A stretch of 64,000 nt of DNA from Azadirachta indica (GCA_022749755.1 CM040445.1:9011182-9075181); one strand, 5' to 3'. Positions 23,816-36,690 are shown, counted from the first letter of the stretch. Translations and numbers: made by a program. Notes: generated by a model not told the origin, from the sequence alone.

Positions 23816-24635
23816 ATAGTTTTAAAGCCTATGATATGATTTTATAGACTTTAATGATAAATTTAATAGGTATAAACATGAAATTTGATTCACATTTTGG
23901 GAGAGAGAAGCATAGAAAAAAGTTCTCAATGTATTAATAAGGGATTGATTAATTTATTTTCAACATTTTTTTCTCTTAATTTTGTAATTTAATTTGCATA
24001 TATGTTCTACTTTATCATATCTTATTAGAAATGCCTTTTTCCCTAAAATTTATAATTGGCTATGAATTAGATAGAATGTCACAAACTACTAAAACTAATA
24101 TTAAAAGAGCTATACAAGAACAAGTAATGCTCAAAGTATAACTAGTGAGGCTAACCCTACTCTTCATCAACATGTTCGAAAAGTCAACCTTAAATGCAAA
24201 TGATGGTTATCATAATGAAGCATAAAATAGTCTAATAACAGCAATTGCTTAAAATGCATCTCTCTAAGTAATAGAAATGTTGATTATCAAGATGGACACA
24301 AGTAGTAGAGGCATAAGGAGCTTGGAGAGATTCAAGAATTTGGTACCACCTATTTTTCATAAAATTATTGATTCTATAGTTACTAAGGCATGATTAAAAT
24401 AAATACAAAAGATAATTATGGTCATTAATTGTGACAATAACCAAAGTTATGTTTTTTATGTTCTACAAGATGAAGCAAGTCACATATGTGAGTCGTATGG
24501 GGAGTTAGTGTCCTATATCTATCATGTCAAAAGTAGCTCTCTATTCTCTGTAATGGCCTTATACCCCTCGATATGAGATGTTATATGAAGACATGTCTTT
24601 TATGTAAGGAACACTTTTTCTCTTTTCTAAAGACA
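23120..24635. repeat. Rearranged copia segment, copy A
   Basis: This stretch aligns with 32390-33944 in the same order: antisense RT, a junction near 23815, a forward leader with TTTTAAAGCCTATGATATGATTTT (a decayed TATCAGAGCC primer site), then a gag-like stretch and CATACCCCTCGATATGAGAT. Homology resumes at 25626-25850 after the inserted TIR element. Because the sense/antisense junction is present in both copies, the rearranged unit was itself duplicated. Confidence 0.75.
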
Positions 24636-25625
24636 AGGGATTTTATCACATTTCTCCCTTAAGGTTTGTGATTGTATCACTTAGATAGAAAATTTAAGAA
24701 ATGTATCACTTACCTCCTTTTAACTGTTTGTTGACTAACCATTAAATATATAATTACTAAAATGTCTTTCACATACTGCCTTTTATCTAACTTATTAATT
24801 TTTCTATCCCTACTAGCCCATCCAACACTCAACAAAATCTTATCTATCCTTAATCTAATCGAGAAACTTCATTGCGAGTTCTAATGGTTTATTTTACAAA
24901 AGATTATTGAAATTTGAAAGCAAAAAATAGATGACGAAAGGGCAATAATTGGAAACATTAGGTTAGAAATATGATCGAATAGTGGTATCAATTATGATGA
25001 ACGAAGTAAAGAATTTGGTATCTGCAACAAAAGGTGAAAGTGTTTTTACCTGGGAAATTGAGATAAGACAAGTTGTAACAGTGCTTGGAAGCTATAAAAT
25101 GGTAGAAACTATCAATGATATGGTGATTGCAACTAGAATTAGTAGTTATTGTACCCTGAAAATGGGGAAAAGTGCTAATGAATCTGTTGAAGAGATTTTG
25201 AAAAGTATGGTTAAAAGCTATTGAGCATGTCTTGGAGAATTTGATCAAGATTGCACGAATTTATAGGAATAAAGCAATTGACATGCTTGAATCTGCAATT
25301 ATAATATTTGAGAAGTTGAAACTCATTCTTAAGGAAGCCATAGCCATGAATGGCAGCACTGCCTCAGTTACCAATATTAATGATGTAAAAGACAAAGTTG
25401 ATGTGTAAAATTGTAAGCTCTCTTGAAAAATTGAGTAATGCAAATTAAAAGGCAAACAATCGATAGCCAAAATCAAAATCAAATTGTTTTTAACATATTT
25501 GCCCTTAATGTTGACAATCAATTAATTGTCAAAAGTAACAGTAAAAGAGGTAAGTGACATATTCTTTAAATTTTCTACTAATTGATACAATCCTAAATCT
25601 CAAGGGAGGAATGTGATAATATCCC
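24636..25625. mobile_element. Long-TIR element 2 (MULE-like) with internal ORF remnant
   Basis: TIRs of about 85 bp: the left arm AGGGATTTTATCACATTTCTCCC and TGTATCACTTACCTCC match the reverse complement of the right arm (GGGATATTATCACATTCCTCCC, TATGTCACTTACCTCT). Flanks CTAAAGACA (24627-24635) and TTAAGGATA (25626-25634) look like a 9-bp target duplication differing only by three transitions. The homologous locus near 33945 lacks the element. The interior carries a plus-strand open frame, 24982-25224 (80 codons). A further open stretch in the next frame, to about 25408, includes LENLIKIARIYRNKAIDMLE, suggesting one frameshifted gene fragment of unknown identity. No transposase motif. Confidence 0.82.
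24982..25408 (+). pseudogene. Unidentified, probably frameshifted ORF inside long-TIR element 2
   Basis: The first part (24982-25224) begins MVSIMMNEVKNLVSATKG and ends in a TGA. The adjacent frame is open from about 25210 through LENLIKIARIYRNKAIDMLE to a TAA at about 25406. Composition is helix-rich (many Glu, Lys, Ile) and less AT-biased than the flanks. I do not recognise it. Its position between MULE-like TIRs would fit a captured host gene fragment, but this is inference. Confidence 0.35.
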
Positions 25626-25634
25626 TTAAGGATA

Positions 25635-26664
25635 AAAAGCATTATAGGAAAATATATAACTCTCGTATGAAAAGTTCACATCACATATCTTTTATGTGAG
25701 GAGTGGTTTTGACTTTGTTATATATGCCCTCTTACCTTTAATTAAAGGTGTTATGTTAGGACTCTCATGTAAGAAGTTGACATCATATATATTTTTATAA
25801 AGAGTACTTCTCTTTTTATGTAGATGGTGTCTTATTGATGTATAACATCTAAAGGAGCTGAGGACTTGTGTTAAGTGTTAAAAAAAGAATTAATTTTGTT
25901 TGATTATTTCCCTCTCTATGACTATTTAGGAATTCAATTTTTACCTTCCTAAACTCGGTTTCCTTACCTTAAATGATTATAAACACATTATTTATGTTAA
26001 GTAAAATTAGATTTCTTTATTTGCTTACAAGTAAGGGCAAAACTTCAATGTTTAGTCAAATTTTTAACATTTGAATCAATAAATTAATTTCTTTAACTCT
26101 AATTCTCTTCCATTTCTCTCTAAATTTTCTTCCCTTTCTATTATTCTCATTTAGTGCTACATCAATTTTGTATTAAAACCTAATTTTGTATCTATGCTCA
26201 AAACCTAACCCCAAAACCCACCACCAATATTGTCATTTAGCCATCACTGTTATCAATTACTGTTGTTGCCACACTAGAAAAAGGAAAAAAAAAAAATATA
26301 TATCTCGACCATTCAACCCTTTCCCTCTTTAGATCCATAAAACCCTTTCAACTTTGTTCTTGGAGAGCAATCTATAAAACTCTCAAAACTTTTGGGGTTA
26401 GATCATAATTATTCAAAGACCTAATTGCTAAACCTTGTAACAACTTTGGCCCATGAATATTGCCAAGGTAAGGACTTTTCCCAGAATTTACTACTCTACT
26501 AGAAAGTTTTTATTAGTCTTCAAGTAATTGCATAACTCTATTGCTACACCCAAATTTCTTGCAACTTTCTTGAAAACTTAACAAAAAAAAAAAGGCCATC
26601 ATTTCAAATTTTATTGAAGGTACATTATACTTAGTGTTAGCATTTAGTTAGTATTAGAGTAAGG
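25635..26664. other. End of copia repeat copy A, then AT-rich spacer
   Basis: 25635-25850 continues the homology with 33955-34150 (shared GTTCACATCACATATCTTTTAT and TATATGCCCTCTTACCTTTA). From there to 26664 I see only low-complexity sequence and no gene. Confidence 0.6.
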
Positions 26665-27874
26665 GGTATTTTCACGCACCTCCTTTAAAGTTTATGAAAA
26701 TTACATGTAAATGGAAGGTTTGTGAAAATTTACAAGTATATCTCTTGGTACTGTGATTTCATCAATTAACTCTAATTGACCAACAAAAAAAAATCAAAAG
26801 TCAAAAATATGCTTACTTTCACTTTTTATATTTTAAATCTCTAGAACACTCTTACTCAATGTATTTTAATGACAAGAGTCTTGATTTTGAAAAGAATTTA
26901 AAAAAAAAATAAAATAAAATGTTGTGTTTTTGTAATTTCATTGAAACTCGAAAAACTTTCAACATTATTAGAATAATTAATAATTGGTCTCTCAAAACTA
27001 GTAAAACTCAAATGAAAATAGTTTGAAAATACTTTGTAAGATAAATAAAAGTTAAATTGAAAATTTTAAAGTTATTAAGCTCTAGTACAGTTAATGATTG
27101 ATCTCCCAAAACTATTAAAACTCAAATCAAAACCATCTCCCACAATTACTAGAACTCCAATGACAACCGTTTGAAAATAATTAACAAAATAAATAAAATA
27201 AATAAATTGAAAATTTTGACATTGTTGAGCTCCAAATAGAACATTATTAATGTTATCTATAACTCTGTAGATAATAAAGGCCATTGAATCATTCATCTCA
27301 AATTTCATTTCAGTCTCCACCATTACAAGTCTTAACTCTTTGAAAAAGATTATATTAAGATAATCAGGGATAAAATCTCTTGATTATTATCGTAGCAATT
27401 GGTATTCTATAAACTTCAAATGTGTATAGCCTCAGAATCTGATGCTTGAGAGTTGGGGAAGCAACAACGACGCAAGAGTTAGAGACTATGATAATGGCAT
27501 GATAGGGTGAGCATGGTGCCATTATATTCACAGTAGCTGATAATGATGGGAGGTTTCCGATAAAAAAGCTCTCACTTATGTTTATATTTTGGCCTAGTGG
27601 TGAGAGGCGGTGATAGCTATAAAGCTATAGTTAAAAAATTATAAATTAAGGTGTTGTTTTGTATTTTGATCTTAATTAAAATAAATTTCAAATATGTGAG
27701 AGAAAAATGAAATATATATTTGGTAGAAAGAAATTACTATATTACCTATTTTTTAACGGTCAACTTATAGTCAATAGGATGGAATTACTGTAATAGGGTA
27801 GATAGCTGTGAATTTTTACAAACCTTCAATTTACATGTGATTTACAAAAAACTAGGGGAGGTATGTGAAAATAG
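26665..27874. mobile_element. Long-TIR element 3 (MULE-like)
   Basis: The left arm contains GTATTTTCACGCACCTCCTTTA, ACATGTAAATGGAAGGTTTGTGAAAATTTACA; the reverse complement of the right arm gives CTATTTTCACATACCTCCCCTA, ACATGTAAATTGAAGGTTTGTAAAAATTCACA. This is an inverted repeat of about 80 bp. The interior has two or three direct repeats around ATTG(A/G)TCTC.CAAAACTA.TAAAACTCAAAT and an unrecognised 82-codon minus ORF at 27323-27075. No transposase seen. No clear target duplication. Confidence 0.75.
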
Positions 27875-28196
27875 TTGATTATTGTAAGTGAAACCTAGTT
27901 AAAAAAATTATCATTCGTAATCTTTGAACAAACCTTTCAATCATATCAAAAGAGAATCAAACTATCAAATCATCAAACTTGAGGAGAATGTGAGTACCAT
28001 ACAAGAGACAATAACTAGCATGCAATACCAACTTACTAACCTTACTACTATTATTAACACACTAGTCTTCCAATTTTAGTAAGTTAAAGTAAACAAATAA
28101 CCAAAGAATCCTACCATGATCCATGTGTTAAGTTTATCTATAACACATAAAGGTAAACCACTAGATCAAATTTTGAACCTTAACAGGCCTCTTTTA

Positions 28197-30615
28197 GTGT
28201 CATTTTATACCTTAATCAATTTAAAGAACTTATCTTATAGTGCAACCTTAGAAAGGAACCTTACCTAACATTACATAGGTTTTTTAATGGATTAAGAGAG
28301 GACATTAAATTAGAAGTTGATTATAATCTTCTAAGACCTTAAAAGATGCCTATCGTAGAGCTTTAGATATGGAAAATACTTACAATATCCCAAACTTAAG
28401 AAGAATATCTCTTAGATCAATAGATCACATTCATCGAGACATATAATGATAGATAAGCCAATAGCTAGTTTTCAAACTGTCACTTCTTGAGGTCCCAGTT
28501 TATCAAACTTTAATGTTAGCTACAACCCTCGAGTTAGTAATTCTAGAGATATGCCATCAAACTTGTCAAGTTCGCGTCCCACTTTCTTTCAAATTGAGTA
28601 TTCCATTGTCACACAAAAAGGCATATAACTTCTCGTTGTCCTTATCGTATCGTAACCATAGAGCAAGAGCATAATGGCCTTGTCATTTAATACCTTAATC
28701 AATTTAAAGGACTTATCTTACAGTGCAACCTTATAAAGGAACCTTAGCTAACATTACATAGGTTTTTTAATGGATTAAGAGAGGAGATTAAATTAGAGGT
28801 TGATTATAATCTCCTAAGACCTTGAAAGATGCCTATCATAGAGCTTTAGATATGGAAAAATACCTACAATACCCCAGACTTAGGAAGAATATCTCTTAGA
28901 TCAATAGACCACGCTTTTCGAGATATATAATGATAGATAAGCCTATAGCTAGTTTTCAAACTGTCACTTCTTGAGGTCCCAGTGCATCAAACTTTAGTGT
29001 TAGCTACGACCCTCGAGTTAGTAATTCTAGAGATATGCCATCAAACTTGTCAAGTTCGCATCCCATTTTCTTTCAAATTAAGTATTCCATTGTCACACAA
29101 AAAGGCAGACAACTTCTCGTTATCCTTATCGTACCGTAACCATAGAGTAAGAGCATAATGGCCTTGTCATTTAATACCTTAATCAATTTAAAGAACTTAT
29201 CTTACAGTGCAACCTTATAAAGGAACCTTAGCTAACATTACATAGGTTTTTTAATGGATTAAGAGAGGAGATTAAATTAGAGGTTGATTATAATCTCCTA
29301 AGACCTTGAAAGATGCCTATCATAGAGCTTTAGATATGGAAAAATACCTACAATACCCCAGACTTAGGAAGAATATCTCTTAGATCAATAGACCACGCTT
29401 TTCGAGATATATAATGATAGATAAGCCTATAGCTAGTTTTCAAACTGTCACTTCTTGAGGTCCCAGTTTATCAAACTTTAATGTTAGCTACAACCCTCGA
29501 GTTAGTAATTCTAGAGATATGCCATCAAACTTGTCAAGTTCGCGTCCCACTTTCTTTCAAATTGAGTATTCCATTGTCACACAAAAAGGCATATAACTTC
29601 TCGTTGTCCTTATCGTATCGTAACCATAGAGCAAGAGCATAATGGCCTTGTCATTTAATACCTTAATCAATTTAAAGGACTTATCTTACAGTGCAACCTT
29701 ATAAAGGAACCTTAGCTAACATTACATAGGTTTTTTAATGGATTAAGAGAGGAGATTAAATTAGAGGTTGATTATAATCTCCTAAGACCTTGAAAGATGC
29801 CTATCATAGAGCTTTAGATATGGAAAAATACCTACAATACCCCAGACTTAGGAAGAATATCTCTTAGATCAATAGACCACGCTTTTCGAGATATATAATG
29901 ATAGATAAGCCTATAGCTAGTTTTCAAACTGTCACTTCTTGAGGTCCCAGTGTATCAAACTTTAATGTTAGCTACAACCCTCGAGTTAGTAATTCTAGAG
30001 ATATGCCATCAAACTTGTCAAGTTCGCGTCCCACTTTCTTTCAAATTGAGTATTCCATTGTCACACAAAAAGGCATATAACTTCTCGTTGTCCTTATCGT
30101 ATCGTAACCATAGAGCAAGAGCATAATGGCCTTGTCATTTAATACCTTAATCAATTTAAAAGACTTATCTTACATTGCAACCTTATAAAGGAACCTTAGC
30201 TAACATTACATAGGTTTTTTAATGGATTAAGAGAGGAGATTAAATTAGAAGTTGATTATAATCTCCTAAGCCCTTGAAAGATGCCTATCATAGAGCTTTA
30301 GATATGGAAGAATTCCTACAAAACCCCAAACTTAGGAAGAATATCTCTTAGATCAATAGACCACGCTTTTCGAGATATATAATGATAGATAAGCTTATAG
30401 CTAGTTTTCAAACTGTCACTTCTTGAGGTCCCAGTGCATCAAACTTTAGTGTTAGCTACAACCCTCGAGTTAGTAATTCTAGAGATATGCCATCAAACTT
30501 GTCAAGTTCGCGTCCCACTTTCTTTCAAATTGAGTATTCCATTGTCACACAAAAAGGCATATAACTTCTCGTTGTCCTTATCGTATCGTAACCATAGAGC
30601 AAGAGCATAATGGCC
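28197..30615 (+). repeat. Five tandem 484-bp copies of a gypsy gag segment
   Basis: ATACCTTAATCAATTTAAA recurs at about 28207, 28691, 29175, 29659 and 30143, an exact 484-bp period. The array starts near 28197 and stops at 30615, where the last copy runs into CATCTTTAGTTG. Each copy encodes, with frame breaks, Ty3/gypsy gag: RFFNGLREEIKLEVDYN in one frame, then LKDAYHRALDMEKYLQYPRL in another. Copy 1 is the most diverged. Variants such as GTTTATC/GTGCATC/GTGTATC are shuffled between copies, which suggests unequal exchange. The pol part of the same element follows directly, so the array amplifies part of one element. Confidence 0.95.
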
Positions 30616-32390
30616 CATCTTTAGTTGATTACATGATAAAGATTGTTGATCTGATAGAGGTATGTCATGACTTAGATTTAGAAGAGAGTATAAGGGATAG
30701 AAAGGGATAATGCATGATCAACTATGATAAGATAGATTTTGTCCATTCTCACTAACCTTAATGCATGAAAATGAATTAGCATTTTTCATAGTTTTATTTC
30801 ATGCAAGGACAAGATACGTAAGTTAATGATTGGGGGGGGGTAGTACCATAAATGTTATTACCAAATTCGTAGTTGCTAGATTTTACTTAACCCTGAACCA
30901 CACCATCACCTTTTTGGAGTTGCTTGGGTGAATGAGACATCTCTGCTAGTCACCAAGAGATGCTTAGTGCTTATTAAGTTAGATTCTTATTTTAAAGATA
31001 TATATATTGTGACATTCTTCTAATAGGCATTGTCCATATTTTATTATGTAGGTCTTGGCTCTATGACCATGATGTTTAGAACTTTAGGAAAGAGATCATT
31101 TATATGTTCACTCATAATAGTAAGACCATCACTTTGCGACTTGCCAAACCCAATGAACTAGTCTAAAATCCTTCAAAAACCATTGAAATTGAGCCAAAGG
31201 AATCTCTTCAAAATTAACCAGACAACATGAGCTTCATATATTAGGCCCTAGACATTTTAACATAAAGTAAAAAGATAGGTGTAATGTATGCATTGGTAGT
31301 AAAAAGAATCCACTAGCGTCTTCAAGTCATAGACTCATAGCTATAACCACCTATGATAGACATCTAACGTGCTATTGATTTATTCCCGAGATCTCAATTA
31401 CCTAACTTGCCTAATTATAGGTTAAAACCTTTTAGAAAGGATTGAGTTGAATTGACAAAAACAAGATCTTTTAGATAAAGGATTCATTTATTATGGTTTA
31501 AGCTTTTATACTATCCTGGTACTACTGACCCTTAAGAAAGATACGTTTTAGCGAATATACATCGATAGTCAAGCTATAAATAAAATTACCATTAATTATA
31601 TGTTTCCCATCCCTCAACTTAATGACATGTTGGATGAACCAGCTAGCTCTCGGTGGTTTCTAAGATAGATCTAAGTGGTAGGTATCACCAAATTAGGATT
31701 AAGCCGGGTGATGAATGAAAGACAACTTTTTAATCCCCATAGTTTATATAAATGGTTAGTTACTCCTTTTGGCATATACAATAACCTTAGTACCTTTATA
31801 AGAGTGATGACATATATGTTACAACCTTTCATTGGGAAATTTCTAGCAGTTTACATTGATGACATTCTCATTTATAGCAAACTATATATAGTAGAGCATT
31901 TAGATCACCTTAATCAAGTTCTCGCTCTCAGAGCTAGGAAGATGTATGTTAGTCTTGAGAAATATTCTTTATTGCCAATACAAGTTCTCTTTTTATAATT
32001 TATGGCATTCGCTCAAGGCATTATTGGTGATCCTGACAAAGTTAAAGCCATGAAAGATTGGCCAATTCCTAAGTCCATAACTAAGGTACATAGTTTTCAT
32101 GGGTTAACATCCTTCCATAGGAAATTTATTAGATAGTTTATTACCATTATGGCACTCACTATTAACTGCACAAGAAAAAGGGAGTTGTATAGACTCCTGC
32201 TATCATTAAGGTATTTGAAGACATTACGCAAAAGATGAGTGAGGTAGCTATGTTAACACATCATGACTTCTCTAACGCCTTTGAATTAGCTTGTGACGCA
32301 TCTAGATAATTACAGGGAGAGTTCTGAGTCAAAATGGCCAACTTGTAGCATTTTTTTAGCGAAAAACTCAATGAAGCAAAATAAAAGTAT
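30616..32390 (+). pseudogene. Ty3/gypsy pol relic: protease region and reverse transcriptase
   Basis: Broken but ordered gypsy pol. At about 30940-31110 VTKRCLV and LYDHDVMFRTLGK come from the protease region. At 31370-31430, AIDLFPRSQLPNLPNYRLK precedes the RT. Near 31565-31660 AINKITINYMFPIPQLNDML is the RT palm. 31675-31998 is a 107-codon open piece with [38 protein letters not shown] (catalytic YIDD about 31853-31867) and [10 protein letters not shown]. At about 32010-32330 the connection/RNase H start follows (DPDKVKAMKDWPIPKS, FELACDAS). Frameshifts and stops are frequent. It breaks off at about 32390, where the copia repeat begins. Integrase is missing. Confidence 0.88.
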
Positions 32391-34150
32391 CTCTTTTTGT
32401 TCTTAAACTTTGAACTATTTTCACTATCAAACTCCATGTTTGGGTCTATAAAAGTAACAATTTTATGGATCTTAACATTTTTGTTTTTGACAATAAATCC
32501 TAACATATTTCCTCTCAGACAACACTAGATCTTTCTTTTCTTTAGCTACTTTAATGCCTAAAGAATACTTAAGTTGACCCAAGTAATTAGTTTGGAAATA
32601 TTTCTTCAATTAATTCTCCCCCACTTCAATGTCATGTAATTCATTCCTAAAAAAATAATAATATCATCTATATACAACATAAGCATAAATATTCCTTACG
32701 AGATATGTTGAATGAAAACTGAATGATCAAATTGACATTTTATTAAAATTAAAAGATATCAATACGCCACTAAATTTTTTTTAAACCATGTCCCTAGAGA
32801 TCGGTTAAAAATATATATAGCTTCTCTCAACTAAAATACCAAGCAAGACTCTCCCCAAGTAACACACCCTAGAGGTTGCTTTATATTAGCATCTTCCTTC
32901 AAGTTTTCATATAAAAAATATTTTTAACATTAAATTGAAAGGGGACTAATCATGAAAAATAACTAGAGGTATAAGAACTCTAATAGAATTAAACCAAAAA
33001 TTGGATAACATGTTTCAAAATATTCCACTCCAAATGTCGAGTAAAACCTTCACATTTATAATATTTTGTACGACAAATTTTAGGTGTTACATTTATAGTA
33101 TCAGAGCCTAAGATATGATTTTGAAAACTTTATGATAAATTGAATAGGCATACATGTGGTAATTGATTCAAATTTTGGGAGAAAGAAGCATAAAAAAAAA
33201 TCTTGGTGTATTAATAAAAGATTAATTAATTTATTTTCATAATTTTATTTTCTCTTAATTTTATAGTTTGATGTGCATATGCATTCTATTTTGTGGTGTC
33301 TTATTAGGAATAATATTTTTCTAATTTATGATTGGTTATGAATTAGATAGAATGTCACCAACTACTAAAACTAATATTGGAAGAGTAACACAAAACCTAG
33401 TAATGTTAGGCACAACTAATGGGGCTAACCTTACTCACTCTTCATCAACTCACTCGAAATGTCAACCGTAGATGCAAATGATGGCTATCATAGTGGAGCA
33501 CACAATAATAATTGATTAAAAAATAACTCTCAACGTAATGGGAATGTTAATGGGCAAGATGGTGACACAAATAATAAAGGCACAATGGGCTTGGAGAGAT
33601 TCGAGAATTGGCACCACATATTTTTCATAAAACAATTAATTCTACAATAATTGAGTCATGATTAAAATAAATATGAAAGATAATTACGGTCGTCAATTAT
33701 GACGATAAGCAAAAGGTTATATTTATCTCTTTTATTCTTCAAGATAAAGCGAATCACTTGTAGAAGACAGAGTATCATTTGCTAAAGAATGATTAAGATG
33801 AGGGACGTGTGACTTATATGAGGAGTTCATGTCATCTATCTATCGTGCAAAGAGCATTTTCTAATTCTTTGCAATGGCCTCATACCCCTCGATATGAGAT
33901 ATAAAGATGTGTCTTTTATGTAAGAAACACTTCTTTTTTTTTTTTTAAGGAAAAAAGGCATTATATGAAATATATGACTCCCATATAAGGAGTTCACATC
34001 ACATATCTTTTATCTAAGGAGTGCTTTTGATTTTGTTCTATATGCCCTCTTACCTTTAGTTAAAGGTGTTATATTGGAACTCTTATATAAGAAGTTCACA
34101 TTGTGTATTTTTGTAAAAAGTACTTCTTTTATGTAGACGATGTATTACCC
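32390..34150. repeat. Rearranged copia segment, copy B (empty-site copy)
   Basis: Aligns with 23120-24635 plus 25626-25850. The antisense RT part is at 32390-33080. A forward leader with TATAGTATCAGAGCC, a good copia primer-binding site, is at about 33096-33110. The gag-like part follows. At 33945-33953, TTAAGGAAA occupies the position where copy A carries the 990-bp TIR element. All frames are broken. Confidence 0.78.
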
Positions 34151-34800
34151 TTAAATAACCTTCATACCCTTGAGTATGAGACCTTAATAGAAAATAATAT
34201 AAGTTTCATAATTAAGAAAGTTTCTCTTTTTCTATGAGTTTCCTCATCCTCTTAAATACAAGACCTCTCTTTTTTTGTGAGAATCCTCTTACCCCTGGAT
34301 ACAAGTCATCATTAAGAGACTATAAACTTCGTAACTAAGGAAACTTCTCTCTTTATGTGTGAGAGTCCTTGTACTTTTGTATATAAGGCTAGAGTTATTT
34401 ATTAGCGTTCCCCGTTCTTAGAAGTGACCTTGTCTCTTTAAGTATAATGTCTTCTATTAAGGCTTACGTTTGCATTTGTAACCCTTTTTGCAAGTGTCAA
34501 ATGTGCTAGGCCTTGATGGAAGTTATTATCATTGTTACTCATTCTTTTCTGAAGCAGCCTTGTCCTTTTGGATACAATATCTCGTAGTAAAGTATTTTCA
34601 ATTCTAAAGAAATGAAGCTCTCCCTTTTACAATTGTCCTTGTATCCAAGTCTGAATATAGCTATCTATTGTCATTCTTCCACATATGGGGGCACCTTAAC
34701 TATAGAGTCTTTTATTAATGCATTCTCAACAAGTCATTCTTGTTTAACCTAATTTAATGGGTTTAAACCTATTTATAATCTTCCCTTAAGTTAAGTTCAA
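34150..34800. repeat. Degenerate tandem repeats after copia copy B
   Basis: Imperfect units of roughly 90-110 bp, each with an ATACCC(T/C)TNGATATNAG-like core followed by AAACTTC.TAA.TAAG.AA.CTTCTCT. The same core occurs at 24550 and 33885. No coding content. Confidence 0.45.
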
Positions 34801-35534
34801 CAATTATAAATTTAACATTCCAAATTTATATGTATATACACACACATACATACATATATACATATAAATTTAGTTTTATAATTATTAGTTTTATGTAATG
34901 TTTTCTTTTTATTGAAATGTGAATTAGTTTAAAATGTGAATAATTCGAAATCCGAATATGAATTATATATTTATTTTTTTATTGAAATAAAACAAACAAC
35001 TTAATATAAAATCAATACTTTTACATTTATACTTTATAAACTTTAAATGATTAATAAATAATTAAGTATCTTTAAAAATATTTAAATAAAATTAATTCAT
35101 ATATATGCATAAAAAAATTACGTTAATATGAATTTTTGTGATTGTCTATGGTGTTACATAAAAAGTCTATATGTGTTTGTTATATGTATATTAACTGTAG
35201 TGCTCTATTTTATATGTTTTAGATCTGTTTTAACCATTAAAAGTTAATAGATCTAATAGTCGACATAATGTAAGGAATTGTGTTAAGAGACCGTTGATCC
35301 TCTTTGTATACACACACATAAACATATATATAAAAGGATGTTCTAACTTTATTGAAGTAAAAATGCATTAGCAAGAACCGCTTAATTGATCTAATAACTC
35401 TCATTTTTTGTCTTTTGTGTAATTAATTTGATAATATAACCTAACACATTGTTACTTTATTAAAGTAAGAATGTCCTTATTAAAGAAAAATTATACATTG
35501 TGTGTCTCTCTCTCTTATATAAATATGAGGCAAG

Positions 35535-36690
35535 ATCAGTAACCTTATATTTCTACACATATTTTTATAAGAAACCTTAACCCTTGAATTAAGTATTTAT
35601 TAAGAGTCAATATTGCATATAATAAATAAAAAAATTTCTAATAACTCATTTAATATAATCTTTTATATTCATTCTCTTTCTTCTCTCATAAATAAATCCT
35701 AAAATCTTTCTTTGTCTCCATCGTTTTTTTCTTCTATTACGTATTAAGTTTGATGAGAAGTCCTTTTTTATCTTACTTCCAAATTAGAATTCAATTCAAC
35801 CTACATTAAAAAAAAAAATCAGAAACAATATTCAACAAATTCTAGACAAAAATAAAATAAAATTCAATAAACTATTGGCAGTGATGATATAAAGTCTTCA
35901 GTTCAATGTATTACTTTATTCGATATCTTCTTTCTTGCAACTCTCTTAACCTTTGAAATTTGATTTTCTTTTATTCTCAATAGGTAATCATATTTAGCTT
36001 ATATATTTTGAATTTCTCATTTACAGCAAGACAAAAAGAAAACACATTTTTTAGACATTACAAAAAATTTATTATAAGAATAGAAAAATAGGTGTAGCAA
36101 AAAAGTAAGAGGATTTAAAAGTTATAAAATTTATAGATAAAAAAATATAAAAATACATCTTAAAAAAAGCCATAAAACCGCCAGTACCAAGCCAAGGATA
36201 GGAACAAAATAATGGTAAGTAAAATATTAGTGAAACAAAAACAATAAGTAAAATATCAATAAAATACAAATAATAGCAATAACAAGTAAAATATCAACAA
36301 AATTCAAACAATAGCAAGTAAAAATACGTCAATGAAACACAAAAGTAGTGGGCTAAAATTTGTAAAATACTTGTAGCAAACCAATGAAGCACAATCGTAG
36401 TTAAAAATAAAAAGATGTACAAGAGGCTCTCCATGCTCGCTTTTTCTGGTTATCGTATGAATTATTTGTAACTAAGTTTTTTTAAGAGAAATAATATGTA
36501 ATATAAAAAAAATATGAGAGAAGGAGAGGGATTTTAGGATTTATTTATGAGAGAGGAAAGAGAAATGAAAAAATTATATAAAAGACTGTTAAATGAGTTT
36601 GTAAGAATTTTTTATATAACTTTTGATAAACACTAAATTTAAGGGTTAAAATTTGATGTAAAAATATGTGCAAAATATAGGGTTGTTGAT
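35535..36690. mobile_element. Long-TIR element 4, about 190-bp arms
   Basis: The left arm 35535-35725 (ATCAGTAACCTTATATTTCTAC, CATATTTTTATA, AACTCATTTAA, CTCATAAATAAATCCTAAAAT) matches the reverse complement of 36500-36690 (ATCAACAACCCTATATTTTGCA, CATATTTTTACA, AACTCATTTAA, CTCATAAATAAATCCTAAAAT). The interior is A-rich with (AAAATAC/AACAAGTAAAATATCAA) repeats at 36220-36380. A 65-codon minus ORF (36269-36072) is hydrophobic and unrecognised. No transposase. The arm length suggests a MULE-type non-autonomous element. Confidence 0.8.

Noticed and set aside
28197..30615. CRISPR-like regular repeat array
   Set aside because: The repeats are 484 bp, contiguous with no unique spacers, encode gypsy gag, and lie in plant nuclear DNA.
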